DNA from: Synechococcus sp. SP2 MAG
GTDB lineage: Bacteria; Cyanobacteriota; Cyanobacteriia; PCC-6307; Cyanobiaceae
NCBI GenBank assembly: GCA_030756895.1
Contig: JAVBIX010000018.1
Span: 1 to 50,214 of the forward strand
DNA length: 50,214 nt
Direction of reading: 5' to 3'
A program made the translations under genes and the position numbers. Positions 48,355 to 50,214 of this stretch are shown here, in pieces (position 1 is the first letter of the stretch; each line of letters begins with the position of its first letter). The notes under the pieces are model-generated. The model was not told where the DNA came from, did not search any database, and saw only the letters and a program-made list of their open reading frames with translations.

Positions 48355-49362
48355 ATGACTTCGCGTTTCCGTGGACGTTTAGGCCTTGCGTGGCTGCTTG
48401 GATGTGTGGCCCTTCTGGCCCCTTCAGTTGCTGAGGCGCAAGAGAAGTCTCAGTTTTTGGTCTCTGATCCTGTTGACTTTGATTTCACACCTCTGGTTCA
48501 TAGCGAGATTGCTCAAGCCTCTGCAGGCGGACAACCTTCTGGGACAGATAATCAACCGGTCACGGTGACCCCAGGAGAATCCGTAGCTGCCGAGGAGGGT
48601 TCATTGGCCAAAGCAGCACAAAATCCGATTGCCAGCTTGATCAGCGTTCCTATTCAATGGAATAGCACGCCAAATACGCAATGGGCGCCGAATCTTTTAG
48701 ATCCTAAAGCGAAGCAGAATCAGACTCAAAATGTTGTCAATGTGCAGCCTGTTGTTCCCTTCAAGGTGAGTGATGGCTTGACATTAGTGACACGTACCGT
48801 TGTGCCCTTCATCTCCCAGCCATGGGTTGGAGATACCTCGATTCAGGCGCTTGGAGATATCAATCCTTCGGTATTTTTCGTACCAACCTTGAAAGGTAAT
48901 TTCACTATTGGTGTGGGGCCCACCATGGTTCTCCCAACCGCGACAGACAGTAGGCTTAGTTCCGGACAATGGAGTGCTGGTCCAACAGGAGTTTTGGTTT
49001 ATACCAAAGGAAAAATTGTTGCCGGTGGTCTGATTAATAACATCTGGTCGTTTTCCGGTGATGGCAAGAGTGATGTTAATAAAATGCTCCTGCAGCCTTT
49101 CTTGAATTACAACCTTCCTAAGGGGTGGTATTTGACCAGTTCTCCAATTATTACTGCAGACTGGAATACCCCGGATAATAAGGGTTGGACTGTTCCTGTT
49201 GGGGCCGGTTTTGGCAGGGTATTTGTCGTTGGGACACAGCCTATCAATGCTTCCTTAAGCGCTTACTATAATGTTATTAAGCCGGAAGTTGCTGGTGAAA
49301 CTCTTATGGGAGACTGGACATTACGAGCACAAGTTCAGTTCTTGTTCCCTACTGGTGGTTAA
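48355..49362 (+). CDS. Outer-membrane barrel, phenol-degradation MetA-like/transporter family
   Basis: 335 aa, ATG start, only 30 bases from the start of the divergent barrel gene. Signal peptide FRGRLGLAWLLGCVALLAPS, cleavage near AEA at about residue 29. The mature part has a Gln/Ser/Ala-rich N-terminal segment (about 45-90, GGQPSGTDNQPVTVTPGE), then a barrel with repeated strands: VQPVVPFKVSDGLTLVTRTV, then PFISQPWVGDTSIQALGDIN, FFVPTLKGNFTIGVGPTMVL and LNYNLPKGWYLTSSPIITAD, ending LRAQVQFLFPTGG. This looks like the 'MetA-pathway of phenol degradation/neuromedin U-like' transporter family, assigned by style, not verified. It overlaps the end of the AraC gene by four bases. Confidence 0.6.
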   Translation: MTSRFRGRLGLAWLLGCVALLAPSVAEAQEKSQFLVSDPVDFDFTPLVHSEIAQASAGGQPSGTDNQPVTVTPGESVAAEEGSLAKAAQNPIASLISVPIQWNSTPNTQWAPNLLDPKAKQNQTQNVVNVQPVVPFKVSDGLTLVTRTVVPFISQPWVGDTSIQALGDINPSVFFVPTLKGNFTIGVGPTMVLPTATDSRLSSGQWSAGPTGVLVYTKGKIVAGGLINNIWSFSGDGKSDVNKMLLQPFLNYNLPKGWYLTSSPIITADWNTPDNKGWTVPVGAGFGRVFVVGTQPINASLSAYYNVIKPEVAGETLMGDWTLRAQVQFLFPTGG

Positions 49363-50214
49363 TAATTTGCCTTCAAAAGTGTTTGCTTTGGTGTTTCGCC
49401 GTACTGATTTTGGTAGGTTGCTGAAAAATGTCCGCGACTTATGAAACCAAAGTATGATGCGACATCACCAATTTTTGTTAGCTCGAGGGATTCTCTGATT
49501 TTATTTGATCTCAGAGTCTTATTGACTTGCTCTAAGCGAATTAACTTTAGTAGTTCCATGGGGCCAATGGCAAAGTTTTCTTTGCATCCTTGGATAATTG
49601 TACGGCGTGAGCTGAAAAAAACTTTGACTAGGTCATCTAGTTGTATAGGATTGGTGCTATTTTTAAATCCCCACTGAACGAGTTCCTGGACAATTTTTTG
49701 TCGTGATGAAAGATTAAATTTCTCAAAATTTATTTTGTTCTCTTGTGTTAGAGCTTCTAAGATTAAAGTATAAAGATGTGCGGTATGAATGGATCGTTGC
49801 TGAGTATTTGCTATTGGATGGCTTAGGTGCCATGCAAGTTTACTGTTTATCGTCTGATGTAATTGTTGGTTTAGTTTCAATGAATTGCTGTTATGAATAG
49901 TCTCAAGTAAGTCTTGGTGCCCACAGCGTTCAAGGAAGGTCTTGAATCTTCTTGCCGATGTCAAGGTGAAGATAGTTTTTGAGCCTGCCGATAATTGAAA
50001 ATGACTTTCTTTGAGATCTGGTTTGAATCCATTGATTGAATAGGGATCGATCGTGTTGGAATGCAGTCGATGATCATCGTTTAGTCCGCTACTCACTAAG
50101 CAAAATGAGATGCAATCGTCTCCTCGTTCTCCATTCAGTAACAGCAGTTGGCTGGTTTCAATGCTGAATATGCTGAGTCCACTGAGATGTACAACTGAAA
50201 AATGTCCTTCAAGT
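49359..50214 (-). CDS. AraC-family regulator, partial at the right edge
   Basis: The C-terminal stop is at 49359; the frame is open to the window edge at 50214, so the start lies outside. At least 284 residues are visible. Upstream of a possible GTG at 50096, the frame continues HFSVVHLSGLSIFSIETSQLLLLNG..., which looks like the rest of the sensor domain. The C-terminal ~100 residues are the AraC helix-turn-helix pair: WGFKNSTNPIQLDDLVKVFF, then SSRRTIIQGCKENFAIGPME, LLKLIRLEQVNKTLRSNK, and the second HTH IGDVASYFGFISRGHFSATY, YGETPKQTLL. A ligand-responsive transcription activator is likely. The envelope-protein genes beside it (four outer-membrane or exported proteins) are natural candidate targets, which is inference from position. 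Confidence 0.85.
   Translation of the reverse strand, partial: LEGHFSVVHLSGLSIFSIETSQLLLLNGERGDDCISFCLVSSGLNDDHRLHSNTIDPYSINGFKPDLKESHFQLSAGSKTIFTLTSARRFKTFLERCGHQDLLETIHNSNSLKLNQQLHQTINSKLAWHLSHPIANTQQRSIHTAHLYTLILEALTQENKINFEKFNLSSRQKIVQELVQWGFKNSTNPIQLDDLVKVFFSSRRTIIQGCKENFAIGPMELLKLIRLEQVNKTLRSNKIRESLELTKIGDVASYFGFISRGHFSATYQNQYGETPKQTLLKANY

Overview
The window looks like chromosome from a marine picocyanobacterium, most likely a phycobilisome-bearing marine Synechococcus. It carries a CpcS/CpeS-type phycobilin lyase, the cyanobacterial division protein Ftn2/ZipN, a ThiD2-ThiE fusion, several cyanobacteria-restricted families (DUF1517, DUF3611, DUF3500-like, DUF4278, the TIGR03792-like family), many very small picocyanobacterial-style genes and tight ATGA/TGATG gene overlaps. 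No rRNA, tRNA or CRISPR array was seen. || Bases 1-9.9 kb are an accessory region, AT-rich in its first half. It holds a secreted cysteine-containing protein, a probable two-gene operon encoding a stand-alone inverse-autotransporter (intimin/invasin-type) beta-barrel followed by a secreted protein, a MIF-type tautomerase, a run of small unknown genes, and a large TTG-started tyrosine recombinase preceded by direct repeats. Two diverged copies of a ~430-bp segment (1261-1692 and 7691-8123) lie about 6.4 kb apart. The second encodes an intact 78-aa membrane protein; in the first that gene is broken. || Bases 9.9-23.5 kb are mostly housekeeping: a histone-deacetylase-like hydrolase, pdhA, ftn2, then ffh-rpsP-phoH-BI-1 in one direction, a DUF3500-like secreted protein, and a tight alsD-like/era/phycobilin lyase/trmD cluster. 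A gene-poor stretch with an apparently decaying small gene (24.1-24.4 kb), a TerB-like protein and a strong hairpin follows. || Bases 26.0-33.9 kb hold ispF/TIGR03792-like/larB with 1-4 bp overlaps, a probable frameshifted small gene converging on larB, DUF1517, thiS-thiE, a 39-aa membrane peptide, ribF, DUF3611, surE and pheS. || Bases 33.9-38.0 kb are gene-poor, with a SAM methyltransferase, unknown small proteins, a DUF4278 peptide with a clear terminator, and an isolated fragment resembling the C-terminal membrane hairpin of ABC1/UbiB-type kinases. || Bases 38.0-43.4 kb carry a carotenoid-desaturase-like flavoprotein, nadK, a receiver-degenerate OmpR-type regulator whose 5' end is frameshifted by a perfect 10-bp tandem duplication, a DUF192 protein, a 41-aa membrane peptide and cobL. 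|| Bases 43.4-50.2 kb form an envelope-protein block: a tandem pair of exported DUF1254/DUF1214 paralogues, two divergently transcribed outer-membrane barrels and an AraC-type regulator that runs off the right edge. || The most interesting signals are the passenger-less inverse autotransporter with its secreted partner, the 10-bp duplication at the nadK/regulator junction, the orphan ABC1-kinase tail, the ribbon-helix-helix-like extension on the acetolactate decarboxylase, and several small genes at different stages of decay.
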